Of a stretch of 64,000 nt of DNA, positions 50,701 through 64,000 are shown in pieces. Under the pieces are notes generated by a model. It was not told the origin of the DNA. It searched no databases and saw only the letters and a program-made list of their open reading frames with translations. The stretch is from Cheilinus undulatus (taxonomy: Eukaryota; Chordata; Actinopteri; Labriformes; Labridae), in assembly GCF_018320785.1 (NCBI RefSeq), contig NC_054877.1:39206151-39270150 (forward strand), given 5' to 3'. The position numbers and the translations under genes are program-made. Every line of letters starts with the position of its first letter. Position 1 is the first letter of the stretch.

Positions 50701-53700
50701 TCACAGGAGGCTAAAAACAGCTTGAAAACAAGCTCAAAGTACAAACACAGGAAGAGATCGAATTTCTTCATACAAACTGTCCTGTTTCCTGTGGTGTTTG
50801 TGTTTACAGTTTCTCCAAACAAAATTAACTCAACTTTGCGTGGGTTTGTTGGTCAGCCCCTGTGGGAAATCTTGTTTGAAATCTTCCCGCACTATTTCAA
50901 GGCGAGTAAAACTGAACGTAGCCACAACTGAGCTGTTCGCTGTGATATCGGACAAGTGTGTAAATGCTTTTATTTGCAGCAGACTTTGTAAAAGAAAACA
51001 GAAAAGACATCTGATTTGTCTTTTAATGCCTGAGGAGATGACAGAATGAGTTCACATGCTGTGCCTGCTGGGACCAGCAGGAAACAATAAATCAAGTTCA
51101 GAGATAAATACAGTTTGTTTCTTGGGTGAAAGCATCAACATTGAAGAAATGACGGGCTGGGTAAATGTGGGAAAAGAGAAGAGTTTATCAAACTGACTAC
51201 TGACGGAAGTTTAAAAGAAAAACACTGAACCTGTGATGGCAACACTTGTCAATTACTGGTTGTACAAAGTAATAAGCTAGCACTGAGAGTTACTGCATTT
51301 CACTGCAGTGCCAAAGGAGTTCTTACCAATTCTGCCTCAGCATGGCAGGGGTAAAGTTCAGACAGTCTGTCCATATTTCAAAGATTAATTAAATCAAGTT
51401 AATTTAATTCTGCCCTCTACTAATGTTTGGATTATTAAGTTGTGCCAAAGTGTAAGTCGTTCTATGAATTTATACACATGTATAAGAATCAGGCCATGAA
51501 CATAAAGATGATAAGGCTGCATCTTGTCCGTGGTGCTGCAGCCCCATTATGATATACATTTCTCTCGTTAATGGTGGACCCCCAGCCATCAGTGGGATTG
51601 CCTTTTTTTATTGGATATTTTTTCTTTGTGCAATATGTTAGAGCTAAACAGAGAATATGGCAGCCAACAGATCACTGGAGTAATGGAACTGCCAATGAAA
51701 TATCATGCACTAGATGTACAGACAGAGACAAACAAAACAAAGATAGCCTCACTAAACACAAAATGCTGTCTCTCAATGATGATTCAGTTTATTAGAGGTA
51801 CAAAGCCATCCCAACCTACCTGGCACTGTGTGAGAAAGTAATTGCCCCCCTCTTATATAAACATGAATTACTATGATGAACCACATATTTAGTGGAAACT
51901 GTGTTAGATTTCTCTTGACTGATTGCTGCCAGACCTTTGAAATCAAGAAATCCCTTAAAGGTCACATATTATGCATAACACACTTTTTCAGGCTTTTCTA
52001 ACAAAAATATGTGCCCCTGGCCTGGCCATAATCCCCCCCCCCCCCCCCCCCCAAGAATCTCAGATTTTCCCCTCATGATGTCATGCGGGGAGTTAGCACC
52101 ACCCACAGGTTCGGTTGGCCCCCCAACTCTGAAGAAAGTTCCACCCTCCTCTCCTGATCTTCCTCTCAGGTGGCAGCTGAGAGGAGCATCAGGAGAGCCA
52201 CATCCATCAATCCACATCCATTTCCTGAAAGGGGTGGAGTCAAAGGCGGAGTCAGACAGTTTAGTAAGATTTAAAGCCACAGACACAGAAACAGCTCGTT
52301 CTGAGCAGGGCTGAAACAGAGGGGGCTTTTTAGACATGCAAAAATCCAATACTGGTGTGTCTTTTCAGCAACAAACATCACAGGCATGTTTTGGGGACCT
52401 CTGAGACCAATATAAACTTGTCTTAAAGGGGTCAAATGTGTGACCTTTAAATCGAACCTGTCTGACAAAGTGAAGTCGGCTAAAAGATCTCAAAAAGCAA
52501 CACACCATGCTGCCATCTAAAGAAATTCAACAACAGATGACAACAAAGTCACTGACATCTATCAGTCTTGAAAGGGTTACAAAACCATTTCTGAGGCTTT
52601 GGAGATCCAGTGAACTATGGTGATGATTGCCATTATCCACAAATGACAATCCACAAAAACTTTGACCCAGTGGTGAATCTTCACAGGATTTCCTGGCCAA
52701 CCAAAATGACTCACATCAATGATTCATCCTGGCCACAAAAGAACCCAGAACATCTAAAGACCTGCAGGCCTCACATGACTCAGTTACAATCATTGTTCAT
52801 AATTCAAAGATAAAAAAGACACGGGGGAAAAAATGCAATCCAAGGCAAAACCACTGCTGGCAAAAAAGAACACAAAGGCTCATCTCACATTTGCCAGAAA
52901 AACATCTTGACATCTTAGGAAAATACTCTGCGAACGCATGAGACAAAAGTTGAACTTTTTGGAAGGTGTGTGTCCTGTTACATCTGGTGTAAAACTAACT
53001 GTGCATTTCATAAGAACGACATCACACAGACAAACATGGTGGTGGTGGTGGTGTGATGGGCTGGGGCTGATTTGCTCTTCAGGACCTGGATGACTTGCTG
53101 TGACTGATGGATGCCAACACCAGCAAGTCCACCTCTGAATGGCTTGCAAAAAAAGAACATTTTGGAGTGGCCCCGTCAAAATATGGATTCAAATCTGGTA
53201 GAGATGTTATGGCATTATCTTAAACAACCCATTCATGCTCAAAAACCCTCCAGTGTGGCAGAATTAAAAACATTTCTGCAAAGAAGAGTGGGCCAAAATC
53301 CCTCCAAGGATGTGAAAGACTCATTGCCAGTGATTATAAATGCTTGCTTGCAGTTGTATCATTTTTTAGCAGCTGTCAGGTGATGTTGCTGTAGCACCAA
53401 AACCAAAATAAACTATAACTTTCCCACAGGAGAATGAACCCAACAGATTAAGGTACATAAAGCAATTCAGTAGGCTATATAGTAATGCTGACTCAAATGA
53501 AGGGTGAGATGGATTTTTGTACAAACATATCAAAGCTGAGTGATGTGCTCTTACCGATTATAATTCCACAGGCGCTGACTAAGCCGATCTGTTTCTTCAG
53601 AGCCACCCCGGAGTCTCCTGCATCCTTCCCCTCACCAGACTGAGGGTCTGAGGGCTCTGGCTGACCCCCACCACCGCTGGTGCTACTCCTCTTCCTCGGC

Positions 53701-53711
53701 ACCTTCGTCAT
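38726..53711 (-). CDS. slc7a8: LAT2-type heteromeric amino-acid transporter light chain, 11 coding exons
   Basis: Exons 53711-53555, 50608-50404, 47581-47430, 46528-46403, 45922-45769, 43941-43818, 43568-43465, 42982-42886, 42786-42637, 41212-41035 and 38850-38726 join in phase without a stop (1572 nt, 523 aa; human LAT2 is 535). SLC7A8 is a Na+-independent exchanger of neutral amino acids at the basolateral plasma membrane, linked by a disulfide to SLC3A2/4F2hc. The substrate-binding [12 protein letters not shown] stretch of TM1 spans the start of exon 2. The bridging cysteine is in LFPSC (about residue 156). Further LAT2 blocks are [51 protein letters not shown] and [11 protein letters not shown]. 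The N-terminus is Gly/Ser/Pro-rich and unconserved. The short hydrophilic tail in exon 11, far from exon 10, was placed from QKLCSVVYP, matching the LAT2 tail. The in-frame GTG upstream is not a start; the ATG at 53711 is. Introns carry many transposons. Confidence 0.95.
39371..41012 (-). mobile_element. Tc1/mariner-type element in slc7a8 intron 10, near full length
   Basis: The ends AACCCCATTTCCAAGAAAAG (left) and CACAACTTTTTTGGAATAGA (right) are inverted repeats flanked by TA. At 1.64 kb this is the longest copy of its family here. Transposase text is on the minus strand and broken (for example a [20 protein letters not shown] segment near 40600). The element ends only 23 bp from the slc7a8 exon 10 donor at 41035. 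Confidence 0.75.
41449..42612 (+). mobile_element. Tc1-like transposon, family A, copy 2, in slc7a8 intron 9
   Basis: It matches 35790-36840 (starting with TGGCTACCATTACACCA). From 42073 it has an open stretch with [18 protein letters not shown] and [18 protein letters not shown] deletion after KVNV removes the third catalytic region, and the frame ends at 42543. A ~290-bp unrelated segment (41715-41975) seems inserted. The right end, near TTTATAGGCACC, lies 25 bp from exon 9. Confidence 0.75.
44300..45164. mobile_element. hAT-type MITE (GGTGTCAAACTC ends), copy 3
   Basis: The right end GGCCTTGAGTTTGACACCCC and interior GTTTAAAAAGGTCAAAATAT units match the copies at 18808 and 20800. The left end is decayed. 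It lies in slc7a8 intron 5. Confidence 0.65.
48234..49310 (-). mobile_element. Tc1-like remnant in slc7a8 intron 2
   Basis: The end CAAGTGCATCTAAAAAATCA and interior text such as GCACAATGGACCAACAGCAG and TGGAGTGGCTTGACACCAGG belong to a common fish Tc1-like family. The middle (about 48820-49130) is unrelated or strongly diverged. No open transposase remains. Confidence 0.6.
51815..53395 (+). mobile_element. Tc1-like transposon, family B, copy 3, carrying a nested MITE
   Basis: The left end has TGGCACTGTGTGAGAAAGTA then ATTGCCCCCC. The interior matches 830-1470 and the inverse of 16430-17010, with broken transposase text such as [15 protein letters not shown] at its end. A 488-bp TTAA-flanked MITE interrupts it at 51959-52446. 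It lies in slc7a8 intron 1. Confidence 0.7.
51959..52446. mobile_element. TTAA-flanked (piggyBac-like) MITE
   Basis: The inverted ends AGGTCACATATT and AGGTCACACATT are bordered by TTAA on both sides (51955-51958 and 52447-52450), the target signature of piggyBac-type elements. A C-run of over 20 bases is at 52026-52052. The copy at 32850-33625 confirms that it is a family. Confidence 0.8.
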
Positions 53712-54470
53712 CCTCAACACCTGGCCAGTGTGTCCCCCTTAGGGTCCTGTTACCTGGGGGTTATCTACCCTATCAAGCATAAACAGAGTATAAAAAGTGA
53801 ATTGTTTACTAAAAGTTAAACAGCTCTGGCTATCTTTTTCCTGCTCACACTGCTGATGAACTCCCTTCTGACCATTAGATGTGAAAATGCCGGTGGCATT
53901 GGTTGTGTCGTACTGTAGTAGACTAAAGTGGAGCTAAGAATAGAAACCACATCCTAGCATTAATAATTCAGAGTGCTACACGAACTGCGGTACAGGCGGA
54001 GACTTTAACTACAACAGAATACTGAAGACCACAAACATGGGCTGCGCTTAAATTCTCTACTTAGAAATACAGAGTAAAATTAAGCACGAAATATTGGAAA
54101 CTTAGGCGTAAATTCAACAATTCAAAGGCTTTTAAAAGGAACAGCACGAGCTTTCCTCTTCTCTCCGCGTAGCTAACAAACGAAACTTCTGGGATTTGCA
54201 ATTAACCAATCAGCACAGCGCTCGTGCGCTTTGTTTCCCAGTTTTAACCCTAAAAAGAGAAACTTATAAATCAATGACTCACCTCCACAGCAGCAGTAGT
54301 GCCTGCGAAAACGCCTGAAAGCTCCGTGTTAAGTGACAGACTTCATGTTCGGCGTTCTTGTTGTCGTCTGTCGGTGAAGAGGAGCGAGGAGGTCTAACAA
54401 AAGACTTTCAGCTGACAGCCTCGATAAATGGAAAAGCGGTTCCTTTTCAGCCAATCAGCGCAACTGTCAA
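53712..54470 (-). promoter_or_regulatory. slc7a8: slc7a8 5' UTR, noncoding first exon and promoter region
   Basis: A 42-nt leader precedes the ATG, up to an acceptor (AACCCCCAG then GTAACA, 53753). A strong donor, GTGGAG then GTGAGT (54283/54282), marks a likely noncoding first exon that extends toward about 54420. A CCAAT box in reverse (CGCTGATTGGCTG on the minus strand, near 54446-54458) and a second ATTGGTT-type site near 54205 suggest a CCAAT-driven, TATA-less promoter. Start sites are not visible directly. Confidence 0.45.
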
Positions 54471-55030
54471 CACGATTCAGGCCCCGCCCGCTGTAGTTTT
54501 ACTACCATTGACTGCAAAAGACAGGCTTACCTCCAGCTTTTCCCTCATAAACTAACTGCAATGAGTGAAATAAATACAATTTTAAAAAAGAGAGGAAATC
54601 GTGGTAATTTTATTGAATCAGAAAAACGACAAAAAGTTCAAATTCAGGATGAATTCAATGGGCTGGTTTTATTATTTTTTGTAAATTGTCCATTTGACCG
54701 TTGAATTTGACATGCACAAGCTCTGACATTATAAAACAGTGGTTCCCAAGTGGTTCCCATAGGGGGGACACTGAGAGGGGGTTGCAAGATGCTTTCACAC
54801 AGAGTATTTGTAAGTTGTTTAAAATTGTAGGCTATATTGTACCTGTTATTGAAGAAATATAAGCATATGAGTGGTCCAGTGAAAGCATGGCCATTTCATG
54901 AGATTTATGCTAAACTCAATGTAATAATAAAAAAAACTCTTAAAATGTTATCGAGCACATGACTGTCCTTGAATGTGCACAGCTGTGTTCAACTATGCTG
55001 CAACCACTCTGCTATAAATGACAAATTGAT

Positions 55031-55343
55031 TATTAATTTGTTAAAAAAAAGTGGGAAAATTACATCTATTTTTTCATTATCAGAGCTAAAGTTCACCCAC
55101 TTTTGAGCAACACCACATGCTCAGGTAAAATGGGCCAACAGTGATTTTTTTTAATAAGATATTTTTTAATCGCAACAGTGACTGTTTACTTCGATGAAAA
55201 TATTTCATGCGTTCGGATATATCTTATTAAAGATTAAACTATTCGTTAAAAACGTGGGGAAATTACATTTATTCTTAAATTATTAGAGCAAATATTAACC
55301 CACATTTGAGATACACCAGCATGCCTAGATAAAATTATTATTT
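55031..55343. repeat. two-copy direct duplication, ~209-bp offset
   Basis: 55031-55137 and 55240-55343 share GTTAAAAA, GGGGAAATTACAT-type text, TTAGAGC, then CCCACTTTTGAG/CCCACATTTGAG and ACACCA.CATGC in the same order, at roughly 75 percent identity by eye. Confidence 0.6.
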
Positions 55344-56959
55344 TTCTATTCAACATGTTTTTAAAAAGTATTTTAATTTTTTTCATCCTATTTTTTTTTG
55401 TCAAATTGAATGTAAACATGTATTTATGTGGCCTATTTTAGCTGAAAACATGATCCTAATTCCCTTCCTGGATATGCTAAAATAGGCCAGTGTCTGAAAT
55501 GACTTTTTCCCCAAAAAAGACAAGTTTGTTTTCAGATTTAAATTTATTTCCATTTAAAAAAGCAAGTAAAATAATCGATCAAAAAGATTTTACTTTATTG
55601 GTAAACTTATTAAATGATCTCTATCCCTCTCATTCGGATTTTCTCTCTGTCCCTGCATGTTAACACTGTCCTTCCCACCTCAGCAGCCTCAGTCCAATAA
55701 AAACTGACACTAAATATCAAAAAAAAGTTGAAAACAAAATTCAAGGTCAGTCGTTGTGATTGGCAGTTACATTATAAAGAGCCGTGATGCTCAAACGTTA
55801 TTTAGCCTATTTTAGTTCATCCTTTGTAGACAAGCACGATAATTTTACTGAAAATTAAAGAAATAATAAGATTTACTTAACAACAAAATACAATTAAGAT
55901 GTAGCACTACCTGTTGTACTGCATATGTACTTTTTCACAAGTAGTATAGATCAACAACTTCTACAATTACTGTTCAAATACTTATGAACCAAACAGTTTA
56001 TGTTCTCCTGTCACAGCTGATGTTGATCCCACTTGATAAAATGTAATGACAACATGACATTTTTCAGCTTTGCCCTACTAACAACCGTCTTTCCTTCACT
56101 CTTAGAAGTCTCCTAAATATCACCATAGTCTAATTTCACGCATGTCAGGCCACGCACACACCCTTTCTGCTCTTATCATGTTGCATACACTTGCTGTACA
56201 TATCTAACAAGTTTCAGTAACTGAAGACAAACAACAGAGACGGGGTCAGAGGAGGATTGCAGCATATAGAATGACTGACTCTTTCAACTGGAATTAAAAT
56301 AAACTAGAATGTTGTAAGTGATTTCTGGCAATGTGACAGAAATAGTAAAAATGGTCAAATCTGAATTGTCATCAAATGAAAAATTAGCATCTTGTTTTAA
56401 AAACTGTATAAAAAATAGTGACACTAAAGACAAGCTATGAATGATGTAGGACGGTGGTTCCCAACCTTGGGTCCAGGCACTGGCCAAAGATCTCAAGGGG
56501 GGAGACGTACCCTGTCTGCTCTGATGTTTAAAAATTAGATGTAAATTTATACATTTTTTAAAATCATGATTAGAAACAATATATATAAATTATATGACAG
56601 CGTATTAAAGAAGGATCTGCTCATCTAAGAGCGTAAAAGCTGAAATTTTGGGAAAAAAATAAAATTTTTGAGATTAAAAAGTTGTATATTTACAAGACAG
56701 AAACTCTGAATTTTTAGAGTTTAAAAAGTTGCTCATTTACAAGAAGAACTCGAAATTTCCAAGTTAAAAAATGTTAAATTCTGAAATTAAAAATTCAAAA
56801 ATTTCAAGTGTTTAAAATCATAAATTTAGAACAGTGTAATGTTAAAAACAGACAGGAAACAAAACTGACAACAGCAATTGGATTTCTGGATTTTTTGAAA
56901 AATTCCAAGTCTTGGTTCATGTGCATTTTTGACTTTTAAAGTAAAAAAAATAAATCTTT

Positions 56960-58020
56960 TTTTTCTCTTACATGAATAACTTTTTATTATGTTGGGATTT
57001 TTTTCAATGAAAATTCAAACTGATTATCAGGAGAGCAAAATGATTCAGACAAACTAAGAAAAAATGAATGTCTATTTTTAATACTTGGATGAAAATCTTT
57101 TGCATGGCTCCCATGGACATCACTGAATTCTGGGTTTCCTCCCAGTATGATTTGCCAAGCCTTTATTGCAACTGCCTTTCTGCCTTCAGTTTTGTCTTCA
57201 TTCACTAAAAAGTGTGCTGCTCTATTGGGTTGAGATCTGGTGACTGACTCGGCCATGAAAGTTTTTTTCCCTCTTCTCTGCCTGAAGAAACTCTTGGGTT
57301 GCTTTCACAGTATGATTTGTGGTCTTAATCCATCTGCACCAAAGTGCAGTCCTATTAGTTTGGCAACTTTTGGCTGAATGTGAGCAGAGAGTTAAGCCAT
57401 ACACACTACATAATTCATCTTGCTACTCCCCTCAACGGTCACATTGTCAATAAACACCAATGACCTGTCCCATTACTAATAACTCTGCCTCTACTATAAG
57501 TTTATCTTGTTTTCATCTGTCCTTAAAATCCAATTCCAGACCTGGGAGGGTTTTTAGATGTTTTCTAGTAAGGTCTAATCTGTACTCTTCCTGTTCTTGA
57601 ATGTTACCAGTGGTTTGCACCTTGTAAAGCCTCCTTGTTTACATTCAAGTGTTTCTTGATTGTAGACTTTGACAATAATACGACAACCAAGCGTTTTTAA
57701 ATTGTCAACATGTTATACAGAAGTGTCCTCCAACAGAGAAGGAATCTGTGTTCACCCACTTTCTACTGTGGTCTTTCAGGCCTTTTGGCATTGCTGAGCC
57801 TTCCAGCCTACTTTATAACATTCAACCAAATATCCAATCTGCTCTCCTGAAGTGTTTGCTATGTATAAGATTTATCTCTTTTTCTCCAGCCTGATTATGG
57901 CCTTCCACTCAAAATTATCTCCAGACCTTTTATCTGCTTCATTAGTCCTGAAGTAACAGGCTACAACAGGCTATTAAACTGCTAATTTTACAAATCCCTT
58001 TGAACCCCTGATTCTAGAGG
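56960..58020 (-). mobile_element. Tc1-like transposon remnant
   Basis: The minus strand reads broken transposon-derived text, including NRTALWCRWIKTTNHTVKA and FHGRVSHQISTQ (near 57360-57225), that matches a fish Tc1-like family. No intact catalytic region is visible. Termini were not resolved. Confidence 0.5.
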
Positions 58021-58544
58021 AGCCCTCTGTGGTCAGCACACACAAGTTGAGGATGGGTTGCGAATCCCATCAGTAAGTACCTCTGATCTATCCGACATCT
58101 AAGATGACACCTACTGAACAACCCACATCATTACAGTCTTGGCTGCATCTGAGCTGGACATGTCTTATTTCTTTATTTTTTCATTTCTGACAACAGCTAA
58201 GAAAAAAAATCTGAAGAAAGGCCTGAAAAGGTGATTTTTGCATATGTCCCCTTCAATGCACTAACAAAACATAATCTGATCTGTAATAGACTGAAGAAAA
58301 TACTGACATACCTACATGCACATTAGAGAAATGTCACAGATTTTGAATGTCCAGCACTAACATTTTAGTCGTTTTAGACTCCTTGATAAAAAAATTAACG
58401 TAATTTTTCAGTTATTTATAACCAGAGATCTATTTAGTCTCGTCTTCCTCTGGGAAAAAAAAAAGTCATCTAACATTTTTAAAATTGCCACTAGTGCAGA
58501 TCATTTTTTACTTGTCCATTGAGCTGTTGGTCAGTTGTTTTTTT

Positions 58545-58640
58545 ATATATTTTGGGGCTTTTTATGCCTTTATTGATAGAGGAGGACAGTGGATAGAATC
58601 AGGAACGAGGATGTAAGTAATGTGAGTCAAGTATTCCCTA
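58545..58640 (-). repeat. SINE 3' fragment
   Basis: TTTTTATGCCTTTATTGATAG followed by AGGAGGACAGTGGATAG is the inverse of the usual tail of fish tRNA-derived SINEs. It is close to, but separate from, the prmt5 polyadenylation signal. Confidence 0.5.
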
Positions 58641-58700
58641 AACCTACGTTCTGGAAACCCAAAAACTCTCAGATTGTAAGAATAACATTACAGTGTTGTT

Positions 58701-58706
58701 TTTATT
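58701..58706 (-). terminator. prmt5: polyadenylation signal AATAAA of prmt5
   Basis: AATAAA on the minus strand, about 480 nt after the prmt5 stop codon and with no earlier candidate in between, implies transcript cleavage near 58685. The intervening 58707-59185 is the 3' UTR. Confidence 0.6.
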
Positions 58707-59185
58707 GACATGGTTCAAACATACAGAAACAGAATAACAAAAGGTATTCAGACAGACTTTTAACAACATGGTATGGGACCTGAACTGCATAACTTTCCTC
58801 GGACCCACTTTACGCCGTGGGGTGGGGCATTTCATCAGTGTTTACATGGAATGTGTGTTTGATAAGGCAAAGGTTTGGTAGGATTGAGTGCGAGACATCG
58901 GAGACAACAAGTTCAGAACAGGAGGGGAAAACAGACTGAAAAACAAACATTGGCGTGGGGTTTAAACTCATCTCTCACAGCAACAATACACTTCGTGTAC
59001 AGAAGAAAGTCCATGTTTGCTGGAACAAACTTCTCAAAATCACACACTGTGAAATCCCATTAACATCTTCACTGCTGGCTCAAAAGTCCAGATTTTAACG
59101 TGGTATAGAAAAAGAGCCACCTTTAACTCAACTGCTGTTAGGTCTTACAGTAACGCGTGTGCTCTCCTGTGGATCTGAGGCGACT

Positions 59186-63980
<4,795 letters not shown>

Positions 63981-64000
63981 CTAAAGGAGCAGAGGCAAAT

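Larger units (their letters stand above)
54470..58690. other. intergenic region between prmt5 and slc7a8
   Basis: AT-rich. It contains a diverged direct duplication near 55030-55345, two GTGGTTCCCAA-type MITE end fragments (54739 and 56454) that may bound a decayed element, a minus-strand Tc1-like remnant (56960-58020) and a SINE tail near 58545-58640. I see no conserved exon. Confidence 0.55.

Noticed and set aside
53712-53720. Upstream in-frame start extending slc7a8 by three residues
   Set aside because: The extra codon is GTG, not ATG; the first ATG in frame is at 53711.

Overview
This window comes from a vertebrate, almost certainly a teleost fish. The genes have many short exons with GT-AG introns. 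Intergenic and intronic DNA is packed with fish-type Tc1/mariner, hAT, piggyBac-like and Harbinger-like elements. Two recognised genes, an ELOVL8-type elongase and a single-selenocysteine selenoprotein P (selenop2), are typical of fish. No ORF-track-sized single-exon gene is real here: coding sequence had to be assembled from exons by splice sites, reading phase and remembered family sequences.

Four recognised protein-coding genes all lie on the minus strand, head to tail. From the high-coordinate end: (1) prmt5, 3' part only, eleven exons from 63980 to 59186, running off the right edge; (2) slc7a8 (LAT2-type amino-acid exchanger), eleven coding exons from 53711 to 38726, complete, 523 aa, with a noncoding first exon near 54283; (3) selenop2, four coding exons from 31006 to 23728, 273 aa, with an in-frame UGA selenocysteine codon at 30808-30806 and a strong form II SECIS candidate at 21947-21862, 1.8 kb downstream of the stop; (4) elovl8b, seven coding exons from 14418 to 5764, 263 aa, with a possible 7-residue N-terminal extension from an upstream exon near 17672. 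A fifth, unrecognised two-exon reading frame (120 aa, 38455-38009) follows slc7a8.

Layout: 1-5763 is repeat-rich DNA beyond elovl8b; 5764-17760 elovl8b; 17760-21605 repeats; 21605-31990 selenop2 including its long 3' UTR and promoter; 31990-38008 repeats; 38009-54470 the orphan frame and slc7a8; 54470-58690 intergenic; 58690-64000 prmt5. The genes do not form a functional pathway: they are an ER fatty-acid elongase, a secreted selenium protein, a plasma-membrane amino-acid exchanger and a protein arginine methyltransferase. SLC7A8 and PRMT5 are also linked on human chromosome 14q11.2, so part of the order is old.

Among the less expected items are a GC-AG intron in elovl8b, nested transposons with readable target-site duplications, a 39-bp coding-phase minisatellite and a 104-bp tandem array inside selenop2 intron 1. 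I saw no rRNA, convincing tRNA or CRISPR array.
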